Of a stretch of 64,000 nucleotides of DNA, positions 53,792 to 63,082 are shown one piece after another. The notes below the pieces were generated by a model. That model did no database searches, was not told where the DNA came from, and was given only the letters and a program-made list of their open reading frames with translations. Source of the stretch: Aalborgiella sp963841045 (lineage in GTDB: Bacteria > Pseudomonadota > Gammaproteobacteria > Burkholderiales > Burkholderiaceae_C); assembly GCA_963841045.1 (NCBI GenBank), contig CAWJBD010000001.1:124001-188000 (forward strand). The letters are read 5' to 3'. The translations under genes were made by a program, and so were the position numbers. How positions within the stretch are numbered: position 1 is the stretch's first letter; each line of letters begins with the position of its first letter.

Positions 53792-55912
53792 ATGACTGAA
53801 ACCACCAATCCCCTCTTATCGCCATTTAAAACACCAGTAGGCATTGCCACAGCCATGCCTTTGTTTGATCAAATCAAACCCGCGCATGTTGCACCTGCAA
53901 TGGAAACTTTGTTGGCCCATGCACAGCAAGCTTTGAACACCGTTACGTCGGCTGACTTTCCCGCTCAATGGCTAGACATATCCAAAGAATTGGATGTAGC
54001 AACTGAACAACTGGGGCGCGCATGGGGTGCTGTGAATCATTTGAATCATGTCGCCGATACACCCGAACTTCGTGCGGCTTACAACGATGCCTTGCCCAAA
54101 GTGACCGCTTTTTACACCGCTTTGGGTGCGAACGAAGCCTTGTACGCCAAATACAAAGCGATTGATGTGGCGACATTGAATGACGAGCAAAAGCAAGCAC
54201 ACAAAAATGCCATGCGTAATTTTGTTTTGAGTGGTGCGGAGCTCACAGGTGTTGCCAAAGAACGCTTTGCCCAAATTCAAGAAAGCTTGGCCGAGTTGAG
54301 CCAAAAATTCAGCGAAAACGCTTTGGATGCCACCGAAGCGTTTGTGTATTACGCCAGCATGGATGAACTCCACGGCGTACCTGATGATGTCTTGCAAGCC
54401 GCACAAAAGGCCGCTGCCAAAGACGCCGAAGAATCTAAGGGCGGCAAATGCAAAGCCACCGATTACAAACTCAGCTTGAAGATGCCTTGCTATTTGCCAG
54501 TCATGCAATTTGCAACCAGCAGTGCTCTTCGCGAAGTACTGTACAAAGCTTACTCTACCCGTGCTTCCGACCAAGCCAGCTATGCCACCGTTGACACTGT
54601 CAAAGATGCCAAGCAGTTTGACAATTCCAACATCATCACCGAGATGTTGGCCTTGAAAAATGAAGAAGCCCAGCTTTTAGGCTACAACAACCATGCCGAA
54701 GTATCCTTGGCCACCAAAATGGCCGATACACCGGCACAAGTGATTCAATTTTTGCGCGACTTAGGCCAACGTGCACGTCCTTACGCTGAACAAGATTTGG
54801 CCGATATGCGCAGCTTTGCCAAAGAGCACTTGAATATGCCCGACCCACAAGCATGGGATTGGCCCTACATTGGTGAAAAGCTCAAAGAAGCGCGCTATTC
54901 GTTCAACGAACAAGAAGTCAAACAATACTTTCCACTGCCTAAAGTTCTGGCCGGACTTTTCAAAATTGTTGAAACGTTGTTTGACGTGGACATCCGCGAA
55001 GACAAAGCCCCCGTTTGGAATGACAGCCGTTAAGTTTTATCGCATTGAACGATGGCTCCACTCTCGTTGGTGCAGTTTTATTTGATCCGAACGCTCGTAC
55101 CGGCAAACGCGGTGGCGCTTGGATGGACGATGTGCGTGCCCGCTGGTTGCGTCCTGATTCTGGTCAATTGCAAACTCCAGTAGCCCACTTGGTTTGTAAT
55201 TTTGCTGACGGTGCTGATGGCAAACCAGCACTGCTCACGCACGACGATGTGATCACCCTGTTCCACGAATGCGGTCACGGCTTGCAGCACATGCTCACCA
55301 CTGTGAATGAGCGCGATGTTTCCGGCATCAGCGGCGTGGAATGGGACGCTGTGGAATTGCCCAGCCAATTCATGGAAAACTTTTGCTGGGAATGGGACGT
55401 GCTCAAACACATGACCGCGCATGTGGAAACTGGTGCACCTTTGCCACGCGAACTGTTTCGACAAAATGATCGCCGCCAAAAATTACCAAAGCGGTTTGCA
55501 AACGCTGCGTCAAATTGAATTTTCATTGTTTGACATGCTCTTGCACACGCAAACAAAAGCACTCAGCAATGACGAGGTGTTGAGTTTGCTGCGCCAAGTG
55601 CGCCAGGAAATTGCCTTGATTCAAGCCCCTGCTTACAGCCGCACCTCGCATACCTTCAGCCACATTTTTGCAGGTGGTTATGCAGCTGGCTATTACAGCT
55701 ACAAATGGGCTGAAGTGTTGAGCGCCGATGCCTATGCCGCTTTTGAAGAAGCACGATTGAGTGGCGATGTGGATGGCAAAATCACCGGTTTGAAATACCG
55801 CCAAGCCATTTTGGAAAGCGGTGGCAGCCGCCCTGCGATGGCGTCTTTCAAAGCTTTCAGAGGCCGAGAGCCACAATTGGATGCCTTGCTCAGGCATCAA
55901 GGCATGGCTTAA
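53792..55912 (+). CDS. prlC: M3-family oligopeptidase A, three frameshifts
   Basis: Zinc endopeptidase degrading short peptides, including cleaved signal peptides. One gene of 705 codons when three extra bases are skipped: at 55025 (restoring VWNDAVKFYRIE), about 55050 (restoring DGSTLVGAVLFDP) and 55459 (restoring PRELFDKMIAAKNYQ). The zinc site HECGHGLQHM lies in the second segment, and the last segment holds SHIFAGGYAAGYYSYKW and the ending LDALLRHQGMA. The three segments match consecutive parts of the family with no gap. Confidence 0.9.
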
Positions 55913-55922
55913 AATTTACAAG

Positions 55923-56589
55923 ATGAACAACATGACCACACCATTGCCCTATTCAATCAGCCAGCTCGCCACCCATTACGCTACCAGATTTATAGCGTTA
56001 TTGGCAATCACCATGCTGGCTGCAGGCCAAATTCATGCTCAACAGGTGTACAAAAGCATTGACAAGCAAGGTCGTGTGACCTATTCACAGACACCGCCCA
56101 AACCTGGTTCAGAGGACAAACTCACAGGTGATAGCGCTGCCAACCCATCACTGCCTTTCGCTTGCAGCAAATGTTAAGCGTTACCCAGTCACCATCTACA
56201 CTATTGCGGACAGCCCCTACAGTGTCAATGGCCGCTTGTTTTTAATGCAAAGAGGTATTCCATTCACCGAAAAAACAGTGAATACCCCAGAAGACATGGC
56301 TGAATTCAAACGCATACTGACTGATAACAGTTTTCCCACACTCACCATTGGCAGCCAACAACTAAAAGGTTTTAATGATGCTGAATGGTCCCAATACCTG
56401 AACGCTGCAGGCTACCCGCCAAAATCGGCCTTGCCGCGCAATTACACCAACCCAGCGCCCACACCTTTGGTCGCCACAAAAAAGACTGCTGAAAAATCCA
56501 GCACAGCAGCAACATCGGTCGCGCCCAAGGAGCAACCCGCACCCACACGCCAACTCGACCCCAGCAACCCAACTGGCATCAAGTTTTAA
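55923..56589 (+). CDS. DUF4124 protein with glutaredoxin-like domain lacking Cys, frameshifted
   Basis: An exported protein of 221 codons after removal of one extra T in 56156-56158. The signal peptide ends GQIHAQ. A DUF4124 domain follows (QVYKSIDKQGRVTYSQTPPK), then a glutaredoxin-like fold (YPVTIYTIADSPYSVNGRLF, MQRGIPFTEK, NSFPTLTIGSQQLKGFND). The place of the usual C-x-x-C pair reads DSPYS, so the redox centre seems lost. A Pro/Thr/Lys-rich tail ends the protein. The function is unknown. It starts 10 bases after prlC. Confidence 0.8.
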
Positions 56590-56735
56590 AGCTGGGCTTA
56601 ACTTGTTTTAGGTCAAATACTGGCTAAAAATCACCGCCTATAGGCGCAATAAGCATTGTTTTTCTGGATGAAAAGCGTAGTATGAAGCTTCATGGACGAG
56701 CTTCATTTCTACCCACTTTCTAAGAGAGGCAAATT

Positions 56736-57176
56736 ATGTTTAAAAAAATACTTTTCGCTACCGACGGTTCAGATGCATCTGCTCATGCTGCCAGTATGGC
56801 AGTGAACATGGCGCGAGCCTATGGTGCCAAGTTGTTGGCCGTTTATGTGGTTGATCCCTATCCTTACTTGGGCATCGGTGAGATGAATCCATACGGATTT
56901 CAATCCTACATGGCCGCAGCGCAAGAGTTGTCGGTGACTGCTTTTGATCACGTCAAACAACTGGCGGCAAAAGATGGCACCGCTGTCAATATTGAAACGC
57001 GCTTGATTGAAGACGTGGCCGCACACAAGGGCATCTTGCAAGCCGCCGCAGACGATGGCTCTGACCTCATCATCATCGGTTCGCACGGCCGCAATGGTAT
57101 TGAAAAGTTTTTGATCGGTAGCGTGGCATCCAAAGTCGTCGCCCATGCCAGCCTGCCTGTGTTAGTGGTTCGCTAG
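56736..57176 (+). CDS. Universal stress protein (UspA family)
   Basis: A 146-residue UspA-type protein. It opens FKKILFATDGSDASAHAA and has the ATP-binding signature GSHGRNGIEKFLIGSVASKVV near the end, so it belongs to the nucleotide-binding branch. It probably aids survival in starvation or redox stress. A strong AGAGAGGC box precedes the ATG. The gap upstream holds two 12-bp palindromes of unclear use. Confidence 0.93.
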   Translation: MFKKILFATDGSDASAHAASMAVNMARAYGAKLLAVYVVDPYPYLGIGEMNPYGFQSYMAAAQELSVTAFDHVKQLAAKDGTAVNIETRLIEDVAAHKGILQAAADDGSDLIIIGSHGRNGIEKFLIGSVASKVVAHASLPVLVVR

Positions 57177-57194
57177 CAAAATATTTGAAAAACT

Positions 57195-57244
57195 AGGCTG
57201 TAGACGGCGTATTTATTGCCTAGTGCGCTATTAAATATATAGCA
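57195..57244 (-). repeat. Two-hairpin dispersed repeat, copy 8
   Basis: Minus-strand copy between the convergent uspA and marR-type genes: AGGCTGTAGACGGCGTATTT, then TTGCCTAG and TGCTATATATTTAATAGC read on the minus strand. It is positioned as a shared 3-prime element. Confidence 0.87.
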
Positions 57245-57264
57245 TAACTGACATATTGGGCGTT

Positions 57265-57772
57265 TTACGTTTTCACCGTCCGTCTACCACGGTTGGCTTT
57301 CGCCTGCCCTGCTTTGTCTTTGAGTTGATCGGCTTGAACCTGCGCATGGCTTAAAGCTTGGTCAAGCTGCTTGATCACACTCTCGTCCAAACCATCAAGC
57401 AGAAATTGGTTCAGCTGAACCACAACGGGGAAAAACGATTCATACATTTCCCGACCTTTGTCCGTCAGCGTGACTGTGGCCTTTCGTTGATCATGCGGTA
57501 CAAGTTGTCTCAGCACCAATTTTTTGCTCACCAAACTGGTGATTGCACGTGAGGTTCTGGCCCTGTCCAATTGTGCGTGCACAGCCAATTCCGACGACAG
57601 CAGCGACACAGCCCGGTCGCAACGATGCCATCACGCGCCATTCGCGCCATGTGATACCCAATTGACCTTCACACATGCGTATCACCGTAGCACCACCGGT
57701 AGCGACAAGTCGTCTCAAACGGTACAGCAGCAAATCGTCAATTTGTGTCGGTTGCGTGAGTTTGTTCGTCAT
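57265..57772 (-). CDS. MarR-family transcriptional regulator, frameshifted
   Basis: A winged-helix regulator of 168 codons once an extra base at about 57610 is removed. The first part gives LLLYRLRRLVATGGATVIRM and ITWREWRVMASLRPG. The second continues VSLLSSELAVHAQLDRARTS with the recognition helix and RQLVPHDQRKATVTLTDKG, the MarR wing. It ends with a Lys/Arg-rich tail. It is divergent from the Bug receptor gene, with a 148-bp gap for an operator, and probably regulates that gene. Confidence 0.87.
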
Positions 57773-57926
57773 AAGTTATTCATTTGCGATTGATACTATT
57801 TTCTGATTGCACGTGCACCACTGGTGTCGAATTACAGGGTAAATACGCATGATGATTGATTACATCAATTAAATCACTGTCATTTAAACTCGCAATAGAA
57901 ACTTTTTCAATACAGGAGAAATGACC

Positions 57927-58886
57927 ATGTACACCACCAAACGATTGATGCTGGCTGCGCTTTTATCAACAAGCTTGTTATCGATAACGGGCGTGCAAGC
58001 ACAAGACAATAATTTGCGCCTGATTGTGCCTTACCCTCCAGGCGGTTCAACCGATTTGGCCGCACGCATCGTCGCCAACGAGTTGCAAACGCGCTTAGGC
58101 AGCAATGTGGTGGTAGAAAACATGGTCGGTGCAGGTGGCCGCTTGGCCATGCAAAACATCAAGCGCATGCCTGCCGACGCCAATGTTCTGGTCATTGCCA
58201 ACCCAGCCTTGATCACCGTTGCACCTTTGGTGTTCAAAAACACGGGTTATGACCCAGACGCAGATTTCCAAGCACTGAGTCAAGTTTCGATTTACGAATT
58301 TGGTGTGGCTGTCGGCACAGCTGTACCCGTACGTGAATTTCCGCACATGATGGCATGGATCAAAGCCAACCCTGAAAAAGCAAATTTTGGTGTACCTGCG
58401 ACCGGAAGCTTGCCGCACTTTTTTGCGCTCATGGTCAACAAAGCCACCAACACCAATTCACCCGTGATTGGCTACAAAGGATCTGCGCCTTTGAACACCG
58501 ACTTGATGGGCGGTCATGTCCCTGTCGCCATTGACACCGTTGATACCATGCTGCCGCTGCATATCGCAGGCAAAATTAAAATCCTAGGAACATCTGGTGA
58601 AAAGCGCTCGGTCCCAACGATTCCCACTTTGAAGGAATCAGGATTCAACATTGCGGCAACCGGTTGGAATGTGATTTTTGCCAAATCCAGCATGCCGGCA
58701 GATAAAGCCGCACGCATCGCCAAAGAAGTGGCCTCCATCATGCAACTGCCCGCCGTGCGCGACAAATTCACCAATGCCAAAGCAGAACCCATTTCATCGA
58801 CGCAACAGCAAACCAAAGACATGCTGTCTAAGTTCAAAGCGCAATGGCAACCTGTCATCCAACAATCAGGTCTGAAATTTGATTGA
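57927..58886 (+). CDS. Bug/TctC-family tripartite transporter solute receptor
   Basis: A periplasmic binding protein of the Bug family, expanded in betaproteobacteria, that delivers carboxylates or aromatic acids to TctAB-type permeases. It has a signal peptide ending GVQAQD, the hallmark LRLIVPYPPGGSTDLAARIV, and ends WQPVIQQSGLKFD. The start at 57927 is chosen over 57921 because AGGAG then lies at normal spacing. No TctA/TctB gene is nearby. It is divergent from a MarR regulator and precedes a sulfatase. Confidence 0.92.
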   Translation: MYTTKRLMLAALLSTSLLSITGVQAQDNNLRLIVPYPPGGSTDLAARIVANELQTRLGSNVVVENMVGAGGRLAMQNIKRMPADANVLVIANPALITVAPLVFKNTGYDPDADFQALSQVSIYEFGVAVGTAVPVREFPHMMAWIKANPEKANFGVPATGSLPHFFALMVNKATNTNSPVIGYKGSAPLNTDLMGGHVPVAIDTVDTMLPLHIAGKIKILGTSGEKRSVPTIPTLKESGFNIAATGWNVIFAKSSMPADKAARIAKEVASIMQLPAVRDKFTNAKAEPISSTQQQTKDMLSKFKAQWQPVIQQSGLKFD

Positions 58887-58914
58887 ACAGCACTTCGGTT
58901 ACAGACTGCTTTAA

Positions 58915-60265
58915 ATGGATTTGAAATCTACTGATAGATCATCGCGCCCCAACATCATCTTCATCGTTGCGGACGATTTAGGCTTTGCAGATTTGGGTTG
59001 CTATGGTGGCAGAGACGCCCAATTTGGCAAAGTCTCACCCGTTTTGGACCAGCTCGCAGCCAAGGGCATCAAGTTCACACAGGGATATTCCAACTCCCCT
59101 GTCTGTTCCCCGACACGTTTCGCGCTGATGACCGCACGCTACCAATACCGCCTGCGCGGCGCAGCGGAAGAGCCTATCAACAGCAAAGCACGCACCAGCA
59201 AAGTCTTGGGGCTACCACCTGAGCACCCCACGCTGACATCGCTGCTGCAAAAAAGCGGCTACAACACCGCGCTCATGGGCAAATGGCATTTGGGCTACCC
59301 GCCCGCGTTTGGCCCATTGCGTTCAGGCTATGACGAGTTTTTTGGACCGATGGCAGGCGGTGTAGATTACTTCACGCACTGCGCCAGCACGGGCACGCAT
59401 GATTTGTGGTTTGGCGAGGAAGAACGCGCCGAAGAAGGTTATTTGACAGACCTGATCACGAATCGCTCGATTGACTATGTGCAGCGCATGGCGGCGGACG
59501 CCAAAACCGGTAAACCGTTTTTCCTCAGTGTGCATTACACCGCCCCGCACTGGCCGTGGGAAACGCGCGACGATGAAGCTTTGGCGCAAGAAATCAAAAG
59601 CAATCTCTTCCATTTGCACGGTGGCAATATCCACACCTACCAGCGCATGATTCACCACATGGACGAAGGCATTGGCAAAATCATGGACAGTTTGAAAGCG
59701 CAGGGTTTAGCGGACAACACCTTGGTCGTCTTCACCAGTGACAATGGCGGCGAACGCTTTTCTGACAACTGGCCACTGGTAGGCGGCAAGATGGATTTAA
59801 CCGAAGGCGGCATCCGCGTGCCGTGGATCGCCCACTGGCCTAAAAGTCATCACTGCTGGCAGTGTCAGCACCCAAGCGTGTATGACCATGGATTGGTCGG
59901 CAACGATGCTGGATGCAGCAGGCGTTACTGGCGATGCAGACTACCCACTGGATGGCGTTTCATTGTTGAATGTGCTCAAAGCACCCCAGCAAACTTTCCC
60001 TCGCCCCATGCATTGGCGCATGAACCACCGAGGTCAAAGAGCTCTGCGCGATGGCGACTGGAAATACCTGCGCGTGGATGGCAACGATTACCTGTTCAAC
60101 ATCCCCGCTGACGAACGCGAACGCGCCAACCAAGGCCAACAGCAACCAGAGCGATTGGCCGCCATGAAAGCAGATTGGGAAGCATGGAACGCAAGCATGC
60201 CACCCATTCCGGATGACGCTACCGTGAGCGTGGGCTACAGCGCCAAGGACATGCCACAGAGGTAA
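58915..60265 (+). CDS. Arylsulfatase-type sulfatase, frameshifted
   Basis: Cleaves sulfate esters. It opens RPNIIFIVADDLGFADLGCYGG and carries the type I sulfatase signature CSPTR (C-x-P-x-R, where Cys becomes formylglycine) and GKWHLG. One extra A in 59842-59845 shifts the frame; skipping it restores VITAGSVSTQACMTMDWSAT and a 449-codon protein ending AKDMPQR. No signal peptide is seen, so substrate would have to be imported, perhaps by the Bug receptor system encoded 28 bases upstream. No formylglycine-generating enzyme gene lies in the window. Confidence 0.88.
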
Positions 60266-60272
60266 GAAAAAA

Positions 60273-61310
60273 TCATCGGGACTTCATAACCCGTTGCGCT
60301 TCGCTGACCATGGCTTCCAACATCAAGCCCGCATTGAACGGGTGTTCAACGGTTTTGGCGGTGGCTTGCAAACTTTGGTGCCACTGCGACAGCGCCGCAT
60401 AGCTGGGCAGCGTAACTGCTGTGGGCAAATCAGCAGTGTTGAAAAAGCGCGGTGCGGCGCCTGTTTTGCTGGCCATCAAATCGTGGCAGAGTTTTTGTTG
60501 CGCGTCCAACAAATCAGCGGGCAGCCACTTGGCCACGTGCGCGACATGGCCGTTGGCCATGGCTTTGGGAAAGGCTTGCCAACTGCTGGGTGTGCGCTCG
60601 GTTTGCGCAAACAGCAACGCATCAGCCGGTCGATGGCCTGCCGCACGCAAGAGCGGCGCAGCATCGCTTTGCTTGATGCCTTGCGCCACCAGCCAGCTGC
60701 TGGATTCTGCTTCGCTGGGCCAAGTCATGGTGTGGGTCAAACAACGACTGCGTATGGTGGGCAGCAATTGGTGCGCGGCTTCGGATGCCAACACAAATTT
60801 CAAATCACCCGGTGGTTCTTCCAACGTTTTCAGCAAAGCATTGGCGGTGATGTGGTTCATGCGCTCGGCTGGGTAAACCAGCATGGCTTTGCCGTGGCCG
60901 CGGCTGGCTGTGCGCTGCGCAAACTCAACCGCATCGCGCATGGCATCGATGCGAATTTCTTTGCTGGGTTTGCGTTTTTTGTCGTCAATTTCTTGTTGCG
61001 CTTTTTCTGACAACGGCCAACCCAATTCCAACATCACCGTCTCTGGCATCAGCACACACACATCAGCATGGGTGCGCACATCAATCGCATGGCAACTGGT
61101 GCAAACGCCGCATGCGCCCGCAGCTGTGGGTGCATCGCACAACCATGCGCGCACCAGTTGCAACGCCAGTTCGTACTGACCCAAACCCGATGGCCCTTGC
61201 AGCAACCACGCATGGCCGCGTTGCTTTAGCAGGCTTTGCGTTTGCGCTGCTATCCAAGGTGCAACTGGTTTATCTAATTTTGCTGATTCGCTGGCTTCTA
61301 CTTCGCTCAT
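60273..61310 (-). CDS. holB: DNA polymerase III delta-prime subunit
   Basis: Part of the clamp loader. The 345 residues have AAA+ features: a degenerate P-loop region HAWLLQGPSGLGQYELAL, the zinc-binding Cys group CGVCTSCHAID, NALLKTLEEPPGDLKFVLAS and the sensor SxC in TIRSRCLTHTM. It overlaps tmk by four bases (ATGA). The order mltG-tmk-holB is common to many proteobacteria. It ends close to the convergent sulfatase gene. Confidence 0.95.
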   Translation of the reverse strand: MSEVEASESAKLDKPVAPWIAAQTQSLLKQRGHAWLLQGPSGLGQYELALQLVRAWLCDAPTAAGACGVCTSCHAIDVRTHADVCVLMPETVMLELGWPLSEKAQQEIDDKKRKPSKEIRIDAMRDAVEFAQRTASRGHGKAMLVYPAERMNHITANALLKTLEEPPGDLKFVLASEAAHQLLPTIRSRCLTHTMTWPSEAESSSWLVAQGIKQSDAAPLLRAAGHRPADALLFAQTERTPSSWQAFPKAMANGHVAHVAKWLPADLLDAQQKLCHDLMASKTGAAPRFFNTADLPTAVTLPSYAALSQWHQSLQATAKTVEHPFNAGLMLEAMVSEAQRVMKSR

Positions 61311-61977
61311 GCCAGAAACCCTTTAGATCGAACCGCTTGCAACACCTCTGCCCAAACCGCGTCACGGTTTTGGTTGGCGTTGATTTTGACAAAGCGCGCA
61401 GGGTCAGCATCCATGCGCTTTTGGTAACCATGTGCCACTTGGCGGAAAAACTCAACCGGTTGCGCTTCAAATTTATCCGGCACACGCGCACCCGCCAAGC
61501 GCTCTGCCGCCACTTCGGCTGGCAAGTCAAACCACAGCGTCAGTTGCGGTTGCAGCAGATGGTTGTTTTGAGTTTGTGTCCATTGCTCCAATGTCGATAG
61601 CACGTTCAAATCAAAACCACGCCCACCGCCTTGGTAAGCGAAAGTGGCATCGGTAAATCGGTCGCACAGCAGCACATCGCCACGCGCCAAGGCGGGTGCG
61701 ATGACTTGATTCACATGGTCACGTCTGGCGGCGAATATCAAATAGGCCTCTGTCAAAGCGTCCATGGCGTCGTTCAAAATCAATTGGCGTAATTTTTCAG
61801 CCAAGGGTGTGCCACCGGGCTCACGTGTGTGCAGCACTTTGTTGCGCCATCTTGCGTTTGGTATTGCGCTTTGAATGCAGACACCAAAGCCTCAATGTGC
61901 GTGGACTTACCCGCACCGTCTATGCCTTCAAAACTGATGAACATGCCAGATGGCTGTGTCACTGTACGCTGTGTCAC
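61307..61977 (-). CDS. tmk: Thymidylate kinase, frameshifted by one missing base
   Basis: Phosphorylates dTMP to dTDP; essential in nearly all bacteria. The P-loop is in FEGIDGAGKSTH, the DR motif in LLCDRFTDATFAYQGGGRG, and the LID region follows VAAERLAGAR. The frame breaks after DGATK. Adding one T to the run at 61838-61840 restores KVLHTREPGGTPLAEKL and 223 codons. The GTG start at 61977 has AAAGG eight bases before it; ATG 61944 is an alternative. This is the only interruption in the window that needs an added base. Confidence 0.92.
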
Positions 61978-61988
61978 TGTGTTTACCT

Positions 61989-63017
61989 TTATTTATTTTT
62001 AGCTTGATTCTGAATGTATTGGCTCACCGCCCGATTGTGGTCTGCCAAGGTGACGCTGAAGGTGCTTCCACCTGTGCCATCGCCCTTGGCGACAAAATAC
62101 AAGGCATTGCTGCTAGCAGGTTGTACGGCCGCCATGAGCGATGCTTTGCCCGGCATGGCAATCGGTGTGCGCGGCAAACCCGTCATTTGATAAGTGTTCC
62201 AAGCGTTCTTTTGTGCTTTGGCGGGCAACCAAGGCCCCTCATAAGCGCCTGCATACTCGCCTTTGCTGTCCATGCTGGCACCGTACAACACGGTAGGGTC
62301 GGTTTGCAGCGGCATGTTGATTTTCAGGCGGTTATTGAACACGCTGCCCACCAAAGCGCGGTCTTGCTTGCTACCCGTTTCTCTTTCGATGATGCTGGCG
62401 AGAATCAAAGCTTCATCAGGGCTCTTGAGTGGTGAATCGGGCAAGCGTTGTGCCCATGCGGCTTCTAGATTTTTATCCATGGCTTGCATGGCCATTTTCC
62501 AAACCGCCAAATCGCTGCTGCCACGGGCGTAAGTGTAGGTATCGGGGAAGAATCGACCTTCTGGTTTCACGCCGGGCTTGCCCAGCTTTTCCATCAATTC
62601 GGCGCTGCTGAGCAGCTTGGTATCGGGCTTCAAGCGCTCGGCTTTGCCCATGGCTTCACGCACTTGTGCGAAATTCCAACCCTCAACCAAAGTAACAGAC
62701 AGCAAAGATTGCGAACCTGAGACCAATTTTTTCAGCAAACTTTGCGGCGTGGTGCCACGCTCAATGTCGTACACACCCGCTTTGATTTTTTTGGCGTCAC
62801 CTGATAACCTGAACCACAGTTGCAAGAGCGCCGGCGTGGTTTGCACGCCCGCTGCCACGATGGTCTGCACCACCGATTGATTGGCATTTTTTTCAATGTT
62901 CAATTCCAGTTTGTCAGCGGCCAAAGTCAGAGGTTGGTTGCTCCACAGTAAAAGCAAAGCCACGGCAGCGCCTGCCAGCAAGACAACGATCAGAATCAGT
63001 CGGTACAGTAATTTCAT
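61989..63017 (-). CDS. mltG: Endolytic murein transglycosylase
   Basis: Inner-membrane enzyme that cleaves nascent glycan strands and sets their length. It has a single N-terminal membrane anchor (LILIVVLLAGAAVALLLLW), a LysM-like region and the YceG domain with the catalytic Glu in LASIIERETGSKQDRALVG and NMPLQTDPTVLYG. The 342 residues are the usual length. It is first of the mltG-tmk-holB operon and read away from ygfZ. Confidence 0.96.
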   Translation of the reverse strand: MKLLYRLILIVVLLAGAAVALLLLWSNQPLTLAADKLELNIEKNANQSVVQTIVAAGVQTTPALLQLWFRLSGDAKKIKAGVYDIERGTTPQSLLKKLVSGSQSLLSVTLVEGWNFAQVREAMGKAERLKPDTKLLSSAELMEKLGKPGVKPEGRFFPDTYTYARGSSDLAVWKMAMQAMDKNLEAAWAQRLPDSPLKSPDEALILASIIERETGSKQDRALVGSVFNNRLKINMPLQTDPTVLYGASMDSKGEYAGAYEGPWLPAKAQKNAWNTYQMTGLPRTPIAMPGKASLMAAVQPASSNALYFVAKGDGTGGSTFSVTLADHNRAVSQYIQNQAKNK

Positions 63018-63082
63018 TATTTTTTACAAGAGAATCGACACAGCAAAACTGATTGCCGCACAGACGGATGATAATTCATGCC

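Noticed and set aside
56635..56693. Palindromes CGCCTATAGGCG and ATGAAGCTTCAT before uspA
   Set aside because: They are perfect 12-bp dyads, but have no loop or T-tract for a terminator, are not repeated elsewhere in the window, and match no operator I can name.
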